Source: Hydrogenophaga sp. (GTDB lineage Bacteria; Pseudomonadota; Gammaproteobacteria; Burkholderiales; Burkholderiaceae_C). From it: 64,000 nucleotides of DNA. Both the position numbers and the translations under genes were made by a program. Shown here piece after piece: positions 1 through 7,969 of this stretch. The notes under the pieces are model-generated. The model saw nothing but the letters and a program-made list of their open reading frames with translations. It did not search any database and was not told the origin of the DNA. Position 1 is the stretch's first letter. Each line of letters opens with the position of its first letter. The stretch lies in contig NZ_JAUCZG010000020.1 of assembly GCF_030373225.1 (NCBI RefSeq), forward strand, positions 1-64,000, written 5' to 3'.

Positions 1-56
1 GGCACATCGATGCCGTTACGGGTGGGGGCGTCCATCCCATTGGTCGGCGTCAACAC

Positions 57-482
57 TCATCGCAACGGAATCAAGTGCGGCACCGCATCGCCGCCGGTCC
101 AGACGACAGCGTTCTGCTCCCATCGCGATCCCAAGGTCATGGCCGCCTCGAGGGTCAACCCAAGGGCGAGGAAGCTGCTCTCGCCAGGTCACTGGTTCGA
201 AAGATGCTGACCAACCCCCTCGACGAAAGCAAGGCTGCGCGCGCTTAGTTCACGTCCAAGTGCGGCATGCCGCTCTGCGTTTGCCGCGCCATCAAGGGAT
301 TGGCTGAGCGGATTGCACCCAGTGACGTAGGCGCTGCAGTCAACGTGGTGACGCTTGTGGGCTACCGCTAATGCAGAGGAGCGTTCATCGACGAGCATGA
401 CGAATGGAGCATCGCCAAGGACCCGGTATTCAGTTTCCCTGTAGGCCTGCGCCGTTTCAGCGCTGATGATCGATTCGAACAA
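57..482 (-). pseudogene. DUF3293 family protein, interrupted by in-frame TGA
   Basis: A 142-codon frame reads as a DUF3293 protein: an N-terminal AYRETEY segment, a central GCNPLSQSLDGAANAERH segment (family form WNP.S....A.N), and a C-terminal GESSFLALG...WEQNAVVW segment. A TGA at 189-191 stops it after 97 codons, and the rest continues in the same frame to a TGA at 57-59. The TGA falls where this family usually has the Trp before Pro-Glu, so a TGG-to-TGA change is the simplest reading. The start is probably TTG at 482, preceded by GGAGAG seven bases upstream. Function of DUF3293 is unknown. It could still make a 97-aa truncated product, or the stop could be a sequencing error. Confidence 0.7.
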
Positions 483-733
483 AAAAACTCTCCATCATGG
501 ACGGGCCGGCGCTGCTCCCGCTTGGTTGCTCACGAGGGAGCCGCATCCGCTTTCGCGTTCCACTTTGCCCGGGACGGGGAGGTTGGCTTGGGCGTTGGCC
601 CAGTTCCAGTTCAGCCGGCAGCCTATCCGATCCCGTTGGCCCTCGCAAACCTCAACACACCGTGTTTGGACTGTTCCACCCTGCGCTCTTGTATGCTCGT
701 GGATCGCCTATGTAAAACCCACTAGAACCAGCA

Positions 734-928
734 ATGACGGTCAAGGATGTCGCAGCCTTTCTGAACGTCGACGACAAGGCTATCTACCGGTTCACCCAGA
801 AAGGTGAACTGGCGGGCTTCAAGGTAGCCGGTGCCTGGCGCTTCCAGCGCGCGGACATTCAGGGATGGATAGATGCGCATAAGAGCACCGGACCAGATGG
901 TGATGAAGTCAAGGGTGGCGGTGCGTAG
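734..928 (+). CDS. Helix-turn-helix (excisionase/MerR-type) DNA-binding protein
   Basis: The 64-aa protein is almost entirely one excisionase-family winged HTH: MTVKDVAAFLNVDDKAIYRF is the helix-turn-helix, and AGFKVAGAWRFQRADIQGWI is the wing and recognition segment typical of 'helix-turn-helix domain-containing' DNA-binding proteins. An in-frame TAA at 713-715 makes ATG 734 the first Met available. It is the first gene of the plus-strand operon, 66 bases before the DUF499 ATPase gene, so it most likely regulates the defence genes; a role as recombination directionality factor is a less likely alternative because the integrase lies 15 kb away. Domain assignment is from residue pattern; the regulatory role is inferred. 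Confidence 0.75.
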   Translation: MTVKDVAAFLNVDDKAIYRFTQKGELAGFKVAGAWRFQRADIQGWIDAHKSTGPDGDEVKGGGA

Positions 929-994
929 TGCGTTCTCGGTGTCGCCGCTGGCGGCACGAGGTACAAGATCGAAATCGAATTGAGGGAGCTATAG

Positions 995-3900
995 ATGCTA
1001 TTGACGGTTAGACAAGCTTGCACGCTGAACGAAGGCGCGCTCAACATCCGCATTAGCGACGGCATAGAGCGGGTCGACCAGGAGACCCAGAGCATCGACG
1101 ATGGGCGCCTGTTTCTCAAGCACTCTTACCTGACCAAAGGCATGGTCGAACTGGTCCAGGAGGGCTTTAAGCGGCTGTCAGGTGGCCTGGGCGGTAAGCC
1201 CGTTTTTCGCCTGAAGCAGGCCATGGGTGGCGGTAAGACCCACCTGATCAAAACCATGGCATTCCTAGCTCGCCATGAACTCCTTCGCTCTGAATTCTTT
1301 AGCGAAGCGGCCAGCCGGTACCAGTTCGGCGCCGCGAGGGTCACCTTCTTCAATGGCCGCGAGCAGCCAGACGACTACTTCTGGGGGCGCATCGCAGCGC
1401 AGTTGGGCCACGACGGATTTTTCGAGCCCGGTGTCAAGGCACCAGGTGAAAACCATTGGACGGCCCTGTTCAACAAGATCGATGCACCTGCGTTGATCTT
1501 GTTGGACGAAATGCCCACCTACTTCGCGTACTACAAGACGCAGCCGATTGGTGGGGGCACTGTGGCCGACGTGGCCGGGCGTGCGTTCGCGAACATGCTA
1601 ACGGCAGCCATGGCGCGCAATAATATATGCGTCGTCGTGTCCGACCTCGAAGCCTCTCACGCGGAAGGCACGCAGATCATCAATGCCGCTTTGGAGAATG
1701 CGCGCAAGGAACTGAGCCGTGTCGAGTTCAACATCACACCTGTTGACCTTGCGGGTGATGAGACCTACGCCATCTTGAAGAAGCGGCTCTTCGCTACGCT
1801 GCCAGACGCGAACAAGATCGGTCATCTGGCCCAGATGTATGCCAAGTCCATCGAGCAGGCTCAGAAGTCGCGCACGATTGACCAGCAGAAGACGCCCGAG
1901 CAGTTGGCGATGGAGGTGGAGCAGACCTATCCATTCCACCCACAGATGAAGAATCTGTTCGCCCTGTTTAAGGAGAACAAGGAATACCAGCAGACCCGCG
2001 GCTTGATGGAGCTTGCCTCGCGCTTGCTCAACTCGGTTTGGTCACGCAAGTCCGATGATGTCCTTTTGATAGGACCGCAACACTTCGACCTTAGCATTGA
2101 CGAGGTTCGCGAAAAAGTCATTTCGATATCCCGGCTCGAGGACGCGGTCGCCCGGGACATCTACTCCAAGGAGGGTGGCGCCCACGCCCAGGTCATCGAC
2201 GCCAATGCCGGCAGCGATTGCGCCACGCAGGCTGCGAACCTGCTTCTTATCTCCAGCATGTCCACCGCCGTCAATCCGGTGAAGGGGCTGACCCGCTCCG
2301 AAACGCTGGAGTGCCTGGCTTCCCCTATTGCCGACCTCAGCTTCTTCGAAGCAGCGCTTGATTCATTGCAGAAGTCGGCCTGGTACATGCACCGAACGAC
2401 TGAGGGTCGCATCTACTTCGACAAGATGGAGAACCTGACCAAGATGTTGGTCGGAATGGCCGAACGGGCGCCGGAGCCCAAGGTCAAGGAGTTGGTGTCG
2501 ACACGGCTTAAACAGATGTTCGAGCCCAAGCGCAAGTCGGCCTACAGCAAGGTCCTTGCGCTGCCAATGATCGACGAAATACAGGCGGATGTGCAGGCTG
2601 GACGCGTGCTGGCGATCGTGCCGCCGGACTCTGCACTGCCGCCCGAAGAGGTGGTCAAGCTTTTCGACGGCCTGACGCGCAAGAACAACCTGCTCATCCT
2701 GTGTGGCGAACGCTCGTTCGAGATGGACAAGCTTTGGGACGCGGCCCGGATGGTCTATTCCGCCAACCAGGCCGAGGCCCAGCGGCGCATCGAACGTGGC
2801 GGCCCGCAGTGGGAAGAGTTCGAAGACCTCCGCAAGCAGTTTGAACTGACGTTCACAGGCGTCGTGAAGACGCTGTTCGACAAGCTCTTGTTCCCCTTCC
2901 AGACGCCGAGTACCGCCCCGAAGCTGCAACCCCGCAACCTGGAGCAAAGTGGCGACACCAATGACGGGGAGGCGCGCATCGAGGCGACGCTGATCAAGGA
3001 CCCGATCAAGCTGTACCTGGACTGGCAGGACACGACCAAGTTTGCAGGCGTCAGGTCGCGCGTTGAGCGCCTATTCGGCCCGCAAGACGATGTCGCCTGG
3101 GCCGACATCAAGGACAAGGCGCAGACCGACTGTTCGATGTACTTCCTGCCGCAGGGCGACTTGGAAAAGATCAAGATCCGCGCCATCAACGAGGGTCTTT
3201 GGGAGGACCTGGGCAACGGCTACGTCACCAAGAAGCCCAAGCCCAAGCAAGCCGGAGTGCAGGTCACGCCGGTCGGCAAGATGCAGGACGATGGGTCCAC
3301 TGTGCTGCAGATCGGCGTCATCAACGCCAGCCCAGAGACCACGAGCGTCTATTACGCCGAGGACGGCGAGGTGTCTGAGGCTTGCCCAAAGCTGAGCGAC
3401 GATAAGCTCAGCACCAAGGCGCTCCGAGTCGCGTTTCTGGCCGTCGACCATTCCAGTCGCACCGAGAAGGGCGCACCGCACGTCTGGCAGAACAAACTTC
3501 TCGTTCAGTGGGAGATTAAACCGGGGAGCAATGGACAACGCTCAGTATCCCTCACGGTGCTACCTCACGCGGATGTGGTGCGTTACACCTTGAACGGTGC
3601 AGAGCCGCGAAACGGAACAAGCTATGCAGGACCCTTCTCCGTCGGAGGCGATGCCGCACTGCTGCTTGTTTACAGCGAGGCCAGCGGGCTCGAAGGCAGG
3701 GCGGAGTTCAGGATTCCAGCCTTGGGTGGCGGCGGTGGTGGCGGCGAGACGAAGCCGATCGAACCACCCCTCAACAAGCCAGTGTCCTATCCGACGCAGC
3801 GCAACGCGCAAGTCACATCGCGTGAGCAGGTATTCGCCGCGCTGGCCAAGGCGGTTGAAAGGAACATCGAGTTCACCGACGTCGTGCTGCGCATCCAGGA

Positions 3901-4111
3901 AGGTACCGCGTTCGGCCAATTCGGACTGCAGGGCAAGAGCAGCAAGGCCGAGCGAATCCAGCAGGCGCTGGAGACCCTCTCGGCAGGCTTTTCGCCGTCC
4001 ACTCCCGTAACCATGCAATTCAGAGCCCGGTTCCCAACTGGGCAAGATTTAATCGACTTTACCAAGTCGCTGGACCTGGCCTATGCCGGTGAGTGGGCGG
4101 AGGCGCCATGA
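995..4111 (+). CDS. DUF499 AAA-type ATPase, anti-phage system component (BrxC/PglY-like COG1483)
   Basis: A 1038-aa ATPase. Walker A is AMGGGKTH at residues 76-83 and Walker B is LILLDE at 167-172. The GGGKTH form with a surrounding H/L pattern is that of DUF499 (COG1483), the family that includes the ATPases of BREX type 3-like systems. A glycine run of seven near residue 910 links a C-terminal domain of about 110 residues. The start ATG is preceded by a GGGAG ribosome site. The stop overlaps the next gene (ATGA). In related systems this ATPase is thought to couple phage sensing to the methyltransferase and helicase; that role is inferred here. GC content and codon use match the rest of the operon except the methyltransferase. 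Confidence 0.85.
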   Translation: MLLTVRQACTLNEGALNIRISDGIERVDQETQSIDDGRLFLKHSYLTKGMVELVQEGFKRLSGGLGGKPVFRLKQAMGGGKTHLIKTMAFLARHELLRSEFFSEAASRYQFGAARVTFFNGREQPDDYFWGRIAAQLGHDGFFEPGVKAPGENHWTALFNKIDAPALILLDEMPTYFAYYKTQPIGGGTVADVAGRAFANMLTAAMARNNICVVVSDLEASHAEGTQIINAALENARKELSRVEFNITPVDLAGDETYAILKKRLFATLPDANKIGHLAQMYAKSIEQAQKSRTIDQQKTPEQLAMEVEQTYPFHPQMKNLFALFKENKEYQQTRGLMELASRLLNSVWSRKSDDVLLIGPQHFDLSIDEVREKVISISRLEDAVARDIYSKEGGAHAQVIDANAGSDCATQAANLLLISSMSTAVNPVKGLTRSETLECLASPIADLSFFEAALDSLQKSAWYMHRTTEGRIYFDKMENLTKMLVGMAERAPEPKVKELVSTRLKQMFEPKRKSAYSKVLALPMIDEIQADVQAGRVLAIVPPDSALPPEEVVKLFDGLTRKNNLLILCGERSFEMDKLWDAARMVYSANQAEAQRRIERGGPQWEEFEDLRKQFELTFTGVVKTLFDKLLFPFQTPSTAPKLQPRNLEQSGDTNDGEARIEATLIKDPIKLYLDWQDTTKFAGVRSRVERLFGPQDDVAWADIKDKAQTDCSMYFLPQGDLEKIKIRAINEGLWEDLGNGYVTKKPKPKQAGVQVTPVGKMQDDGSTVLQIGVINASPETTSVYYAEDGEVSEACPKLSDDKLSTKALRVAFLAVDHSSRTEKGAPHVWQNKLLVQWEIKPGSNGQRSVSLTVLPHADVVRYTLNGAEPRNGTSYAGPFSVGGDAALLLVYSEASGLEGRAEFRIPALGGGGGGGETKPIEPPLNKPVSYPTQRNAQVTSREQVFAALAKAVERNIEFTDVVLRIQEGTAFGQFGLQGKSSKAERIQQALETLSAGFSPSTPVTMQFRARFPTGQDLIDFTKSLDLAYAGEWAEAP

Positions 4112-4713
4112 CGCGTCACTCTCCGTCTGGAAACCCACCCTCGACTGCTAGTCCCGGGCCGGCGGGTTTTGTTGGCTTTGGTGCCAGTGCCGAGTACGGC
4201 GCCCATGTGTTCACTGTCAATATCCCGGCCGGCCGGTCGGGCGATGTGGTCTTGACCGAGGCATATGGTTACCTCGCCGGGCAGGAGGGCACACCCGAAT
4301 TCGAAATCCGGGCCATCCTGCCCCGCGCCAAGTGGGGAAAGCTTGCGGATGCCGCCCGCAAGGATTTCAACGCCCGACTTCGTAGCAGCAAGGTCCCACC
4401 CAGTACATGGAAGCCGCAAGCCAACTTCCTGGATCGCATGCTGGGCAAAGAGCTTTGCGTGCTCATATGGGCTGCGGAGCATGCCAGCGAGGAGCAGCTT
4501 GATGCCATTTGCATCAAGTGGACCGCGCTGCGCCCAGAGGAGCGATGGTGGCTTTACGCCATGACTGCGGCTCAAGGTGGTCTTGCGGAAGATGGGAAAC
4601 GTGGATGGCGCAAAGCCCTGTTTTATGCGCTTTCTGATATTGAGGCCGGCGAGCCACGCAAAGGCCGGCAAGCCCTCTTGGATGACGACAAGACCTTCAG
4701 CCTGTTCGGATGA
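4108..4713 (+). CDS. DUF3780 domain protein of the defence operon
   Basis: A 201-aa protein matching the DUF3780 family in length and in remembered pattern: FGFGASAEYG-like opening, the LPRAKWGKLADAAR segment, LLGKEL-like RMLGKELCVLIWA, and LRPEERWWLYAMT near residue 145. It starts inside the stop of the DUF499 gene (ATGA), so it is translationally coupled to it. Neither a catalytic motif nor a membrane segment is visible. DUF3780 proteins recur between DUF499 and DUF1156 genes in predicted anti-phage loci; a biochemical function is not known to me. It may be a structural or adaptor subunit of the ATPase/methyltransferase complex (inference). Confidence 0.75.
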   Translation: MTRHSPSGNPPSTASPGPAGFVGFGASAEYGAHVFTVNIPAGRSGDVVLTEAYGYLAGQEGTPEFEIRAILPRAKWGKLADAARKDFNARLRSSKVPPSTWKPQANFLDRMLGKELCVLIWAAEHASEEQLDAICIKWTALRPEERWWLYAMTAAQGGLAEDGKRGWRKALFYALSDIEAGEPRKGRQALLDDDKTFSLFG

Positions 4714-4729
4714 CAACGGAACCTAGTTT

Positions 4730-7588
4730 ATGGAAAAAAGAATAATGACAGCGAGATCGGAAATAGTTGAGTTCAGTCTAAAGAATGCACCCTCTCTTAT
4801 CGAAAAGGTCCTTCCCGTCCAAAGACTATCAATTGATGTCTACAAGGAGCGAATGGCCGGCTCGGGCCAAACTCTTACGTCGTTAGGCTCATATTGGAAG
4901 GGTAGAAAGCCGCTTGTACTAAACCGAGCATGCATTCTGGGTGCACTCCTACCCGCATCTGAAAACACAAAGAAGGATCTTGAAGTATTTGAGCTTCTAA
5001 TGGGAATGGACGATGAGTCCATGCGTAAGCGGCTTCAACTTGATGATGCAGAGCAGCTGCCATCACTTTCCTATAAAGCCCTCGCCAGTAAAGGGAAGCG
5101 AGCCGAAGAAATTTTCGAAACTATTCATACCCATATTTGGGAAAGGGTAAATTCTCATCTTGGTACATGTGCAAACAACTATGTGCAGTTGGTTGAACAG
5201 CTCGGAATCATGCGCTTTGGACATCGGCCGAGGGTTGCCGATACATTCTCGGGTTCGGGTCAGATACCATTTGAGGCTGCCCGATTAGGTTGCGATGTTT
5301 ACGCCTCGGACCTAAATCCAATTGCCTGCCTGTTGACTTGGAGCGCCTTTAAGATCGCAGGTGCTAGTGACAGTCGACGTGCTGAAATCGCAAATGAACA
5401 GGCAAGAGTAATTGCTGAGGCAAAGTCGAAGATTGATGCGTTAGGTGTAGAGACGGATGGTAAGGGATGGAGGGGAAAAGTCTACCTCTATTGCCTTGAA
5501 GTTCTTTGTCCAACTTCTGGGTGGAGGGTTCCTGTTCTTCAATCTCTAGTCGTCAGTGTCGGGTACAGGGTTGTGGCCAAGCTTGTGCCAGATCCAACAA
5601 ATAAGCGCTACAAAATTAGACTCGGCCACAATGCCTCGGACCTCGAACTCAAGACCGCGGAGACGGGCACGATAACGCGCAACAGTCGTTACGGCGAGGC
5701 TTACCTGACCCATACCGTCAACGGCGTTCTTCACAGGAACTCTATTTCAGGTATCCGTGGAGACAATGCCAGCAACGAGGATGGCGTCGAACGTCCGAGG
5801 AACCGCCTGAGGCAGTGGGAAAACTCCGATTTACTTTTTCGAGAAGAGGATATCTTCGGCGAGAGGTTGTATGCAATCCAATGGATAGAGGAATCTGCAG
5901 CGAGCAGACCGAAAAGTGAATTCAGAGATGTTACAGAAGAGGATTTAGCGCGGGAAGAACTCGTCACTGAGCATGTAAGAGTCAATTTAGGTGAGTGGCA
6001 GAGACTTGGATATGTGCCAGACCTTAAAATCGAGCCAGGCGCTCCCCCGCGGTATCAAGGTCGGAGTCTCGTCGTCGAGCGTGGATGGACACGCTGGCAA
6101 CATGCGTTCAATCCAAGACAAATACTTTTGAATGCCACGCTACTCTCCTGTTGTCAAACGGCGGAGAGTCTGGGGATGACGATACGCGGCCTTGACGTTA
6201 ATTCTCGGCTCAGTGTCTGGCACAGATCTCATGGTGGTGGCGGTAGTGTTCAGAAGGTCTTCATGAATCAAGCCTTGAACCCACTTTACGATTACGGCAG
6301 TCGTGGACTCGCATATCTGACTCCTTTCATTTCATCGCTCGGATCACATGCTCCAATCGCCGGAGATTACGACATAGTGAATGGTCCGGCAATTGAATTT
6401 ACGAGCAGTGCAGACCTTTTCATAACTGACCCGCCCTACGGGGATGCCGTCAAATATGAAGAACTCCTCGATTTCTTCATAGCATGGGTACGAAAGAGGA
6501 ATATCCCTGAATTTAAAGATTGGATTTGGGACTCCCGCCGCGCCATAGCGGTCAAGGGAGAGGATCATGATTTCAAATTGGGGATGGTCGCCGCTTACAA
6601 GCGGATGGCCGAGCGTATGCCAGAGAATGGCCTACAAATTGTGATGTTTACCCATCAATCCGGCTCAATTTGGACGGACATGGCAAATATTGTCTGGGCT
6701 AGCGGGCTGCGAGTTACGGCAGCGTGGTATGTAGTAACCGAAACAGATAGCGCTCTGCGGGACGGGCAGTACGTCAAGGGAACAATTTTGCTTGTCTTGC
6801 GTAAGCGCCTAGAAACCATTGATACGGCGCGCGACGAGTTGGCCTATGAGTTGGCCGAAGAGGTTAAGAATCAGGTTGACTTGCTAACGGGACTGAACAA
6901 GGACGTCAAGGATTTGTACCGCGATGAAAACCTATTCGAGGACGCTGATCTGCAGATGGCCGGTTACGCGGCAGCACTGAGGGTGCTTACCCGGTACTGC
7001 ACCATTGACGGTGTGTCGATGCCACATGAAGCCATGAGGCCGCGTGTGAAGGGCCAGACGACCATGATTGACGAGCTGATAGCGTTTGCTGTCAATATCG
7101 CTAACGAATACTTGGTGCCTGACGGAGTGGACCGTGCGGTTTGGGAAAAGAGTGCTGGCATCGAACGCTTTTATTTGAAGATGCTTGATATGGAGTCCAA
7201 AGACATTCACGTCCTGTCGAATTATCAGAACTTCGCCAAGGCGTTCAAGGTGCAGGACTACGGCGTGGTGATGGATGAGGTCAAGGCAAACCATGCCAAT
7301 CTGAAAAGCGCCTCGCAGCTCGGCAAACGGGGCATGACGGCGGCCGAAGAGTTCGGCCCAACCTTGCTGCGAAGCGTGCTGTACGCCGTGCACCTGCTGC
7401 AGGAAGACAAGATAAAACCCGAGGACGTCTTGCACCAGCTCCGTGACTTGGTGCCTGACTACTTCCGCGAGCGGGAGCGTATTACTGCTCTTGCGGACTA
7501 CGTGAGCAAGAAGACCGCGAAGACACGGCCGGACGAAAGCTCGAACGCCATGGTGTTGCGCGATCTGGTCCGGCGCGAGCGCGTTTGA
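4730..7588 (+). CDS. DUF1156 N6-adenine DNA methyltransferase (COG1743, PglXI-like)
   Basis: A 952-aa protein. The N-terminus carries the DUF1156 signature (LIEKVLPVQRLS ... SYWKGRKPLVLNRA, residues about 20-70). The SAM-binding motif I is DTFSGSGQIPFEAARLG at about 170-186, and the catalytic motif IV DPPYGDAVKYEE lies near 565, so a large, probably target-recognition insert separates them. The reaction would be N6-methylation of adenine in host DNA. The start may be ATG 4730 or 4745; GGAAC precedes the first and a purine-rich GGAAAAAAG precedes the second. The first two thirds of the gene are visibly poorer in G+C than its C-terminal third and its neighbours, which suggests that the recognition part was exchanged. 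Confidence 0.88.
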   Translation: MEKRIMTARSEIVEFSLKNAPSLIEKVLPVQRLSIDVYKERMAGSGQTLTSLGSYWKGRKPLVLNRACILGALLPASENTKKDLEVFELLMGMDDESMRKRLQLDDAEQLPSLSYKALASKGKRAEEIFETIHTHIWERVNSHLGTCANNYVQLVEQLGIMRFGHRPRVADTFSGSGQIPFEAARLGCDVYASDLNPIACLLTWSAFKIAGASDSRRAEIANEQARVIAEAKSKIDALGVETDGKGWRGKVYLYCLEVLCPTSGWRVPVLQSLVVSVGYRVVAKLVPDPTNKRYKIRLGHNASDLELKTAETGTITRNSRYGEAYLTHTVNGVLHRNSISGIRGDNASNEDGVERPRNRLRQWENSDLLFREEDIFGERLYAIQWIEESAASRPKSEFRDVTEEDLAREELVTEHVRVNLGEWQRLGYVPDLKIEPGAPPRYQGRSLVVERGWTRWQHAFNPRQILLNATLLSCCQTAESLGMTIRGLDVNSRLSVWHRSHGGGGSVQKVFMNQALNPLYDYGSRGLAYLTPFISSLGSHAPIAGDYDIVNGPAIEFTSSADLFITDPPYGDAVKYEELLDFFIAWVRKRNIPEFKDWIWDSRRAIAVKGEDHDFKLGMVAAYKRMAERMPENGLQIVMFTHQSGSIWTDMANIVWASGLRVTAAWYVVTETDSALRDGQYVKGTILLVLRKRLETIDTARDELAYELAEEVKNQVDLLTGLNKDVKDLYRDENLFEDADLQMAGYAAALRVLTRYCTIDGVSMPHEAMRPRVKGQTTMIDELIAFAVNIANEYLVPDGVDRAVWEKSAGIERFYLKMLDMESKDIHVLSNYQNFAKAFKVQDYGVVMDEVKANHANLKSASQLGKRGMTAAEEFGPTLLRSVLYAVHLLQEDKIKPEDVLHQLRDLVPDYFRERERITALADYVSKKTAKTRPDESSNAMVLRDLVRRERV

Positions 7589-7612
7589 ATCTTCACGACG
7601 TTGTTCGCTCCA

Positions 7613-7969
7613 ATGGCTCAGCTCGGTGACCTCACAGATCAGCAGCAGCTCTACTCGGCAATCCGCGAGGAAGTCGAGAAAGCATGTGGTATTGAGCGGC
7701 GTAAGCGCGGCTTCAATCTATCGGGTCGAGGGCACGAGCCTCGGATTACTCTGAATCGCAGGATGGCCGCGATTCTTCGGACTTGCGACATTCCTCGGGT
7801 CACTATCACTGGCTACGGGGCCAACAACTACTATCCCGCCCGAGTGTTTGAACGAGCAAAAGACGCATTGAACAGGCGACTTGGGTGGTGTCCATTCGCT
7901 CGGTCGAGTGACGGAGCTCTCTGCTTCGTCGAGCGTGCAGGCTCGGTGGCGAAGGAGCCCAAGCCGTGA
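7613..7969 (+). CDS. Unrecognised 118-aa protein within the defence operon
   Basis: I do not recognise this family. The protein is basic and soluble, with a predicted helical opening (DLTDQQQLYSAIREEVEKACG) containing a RRKRG cluster after it, and a conserved-looking ITGYGANNYYPARVFERAK segment around residues 65-83. ATG 7613 is taken; a TTG at 7601 in frame is an alternative. The end overlaps the helicase start (GTGA at 7966-7969), so the two are translationally coupled. Position between methyltransferase and helicase argues for a role in the same system, for example as a small DNA-binding or adaptor subunit; that is inference from context only. Confidence 0.65.
   Translation: MAQLGDLTDQQQLYSAIREEVEKACGIERRKRGFNLSGRGHEPRITLNRRMAAILRTCDIPRVTITGYGANNYYPARVFERAKDALNRRLGWCPFARSSDGALCFVERAGSVAKEPKP

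Noticed and set aside
189-191. Selenocysteine reading of the TGA in the DUF3293 gene
   Set aside because: The position corresponds to a Trp in the family and no SECIS-like hairpin is apparent right after it; a nonsense change is simpler.
466-733. Several short frames between the DUF3293 remnant and the HTH gene
   Set aside because: They overlap each other, lack ribosome sites and recognisable domains; only a weak promoter-like TTGGAC...TTGTAT is seen before the HTH gene.
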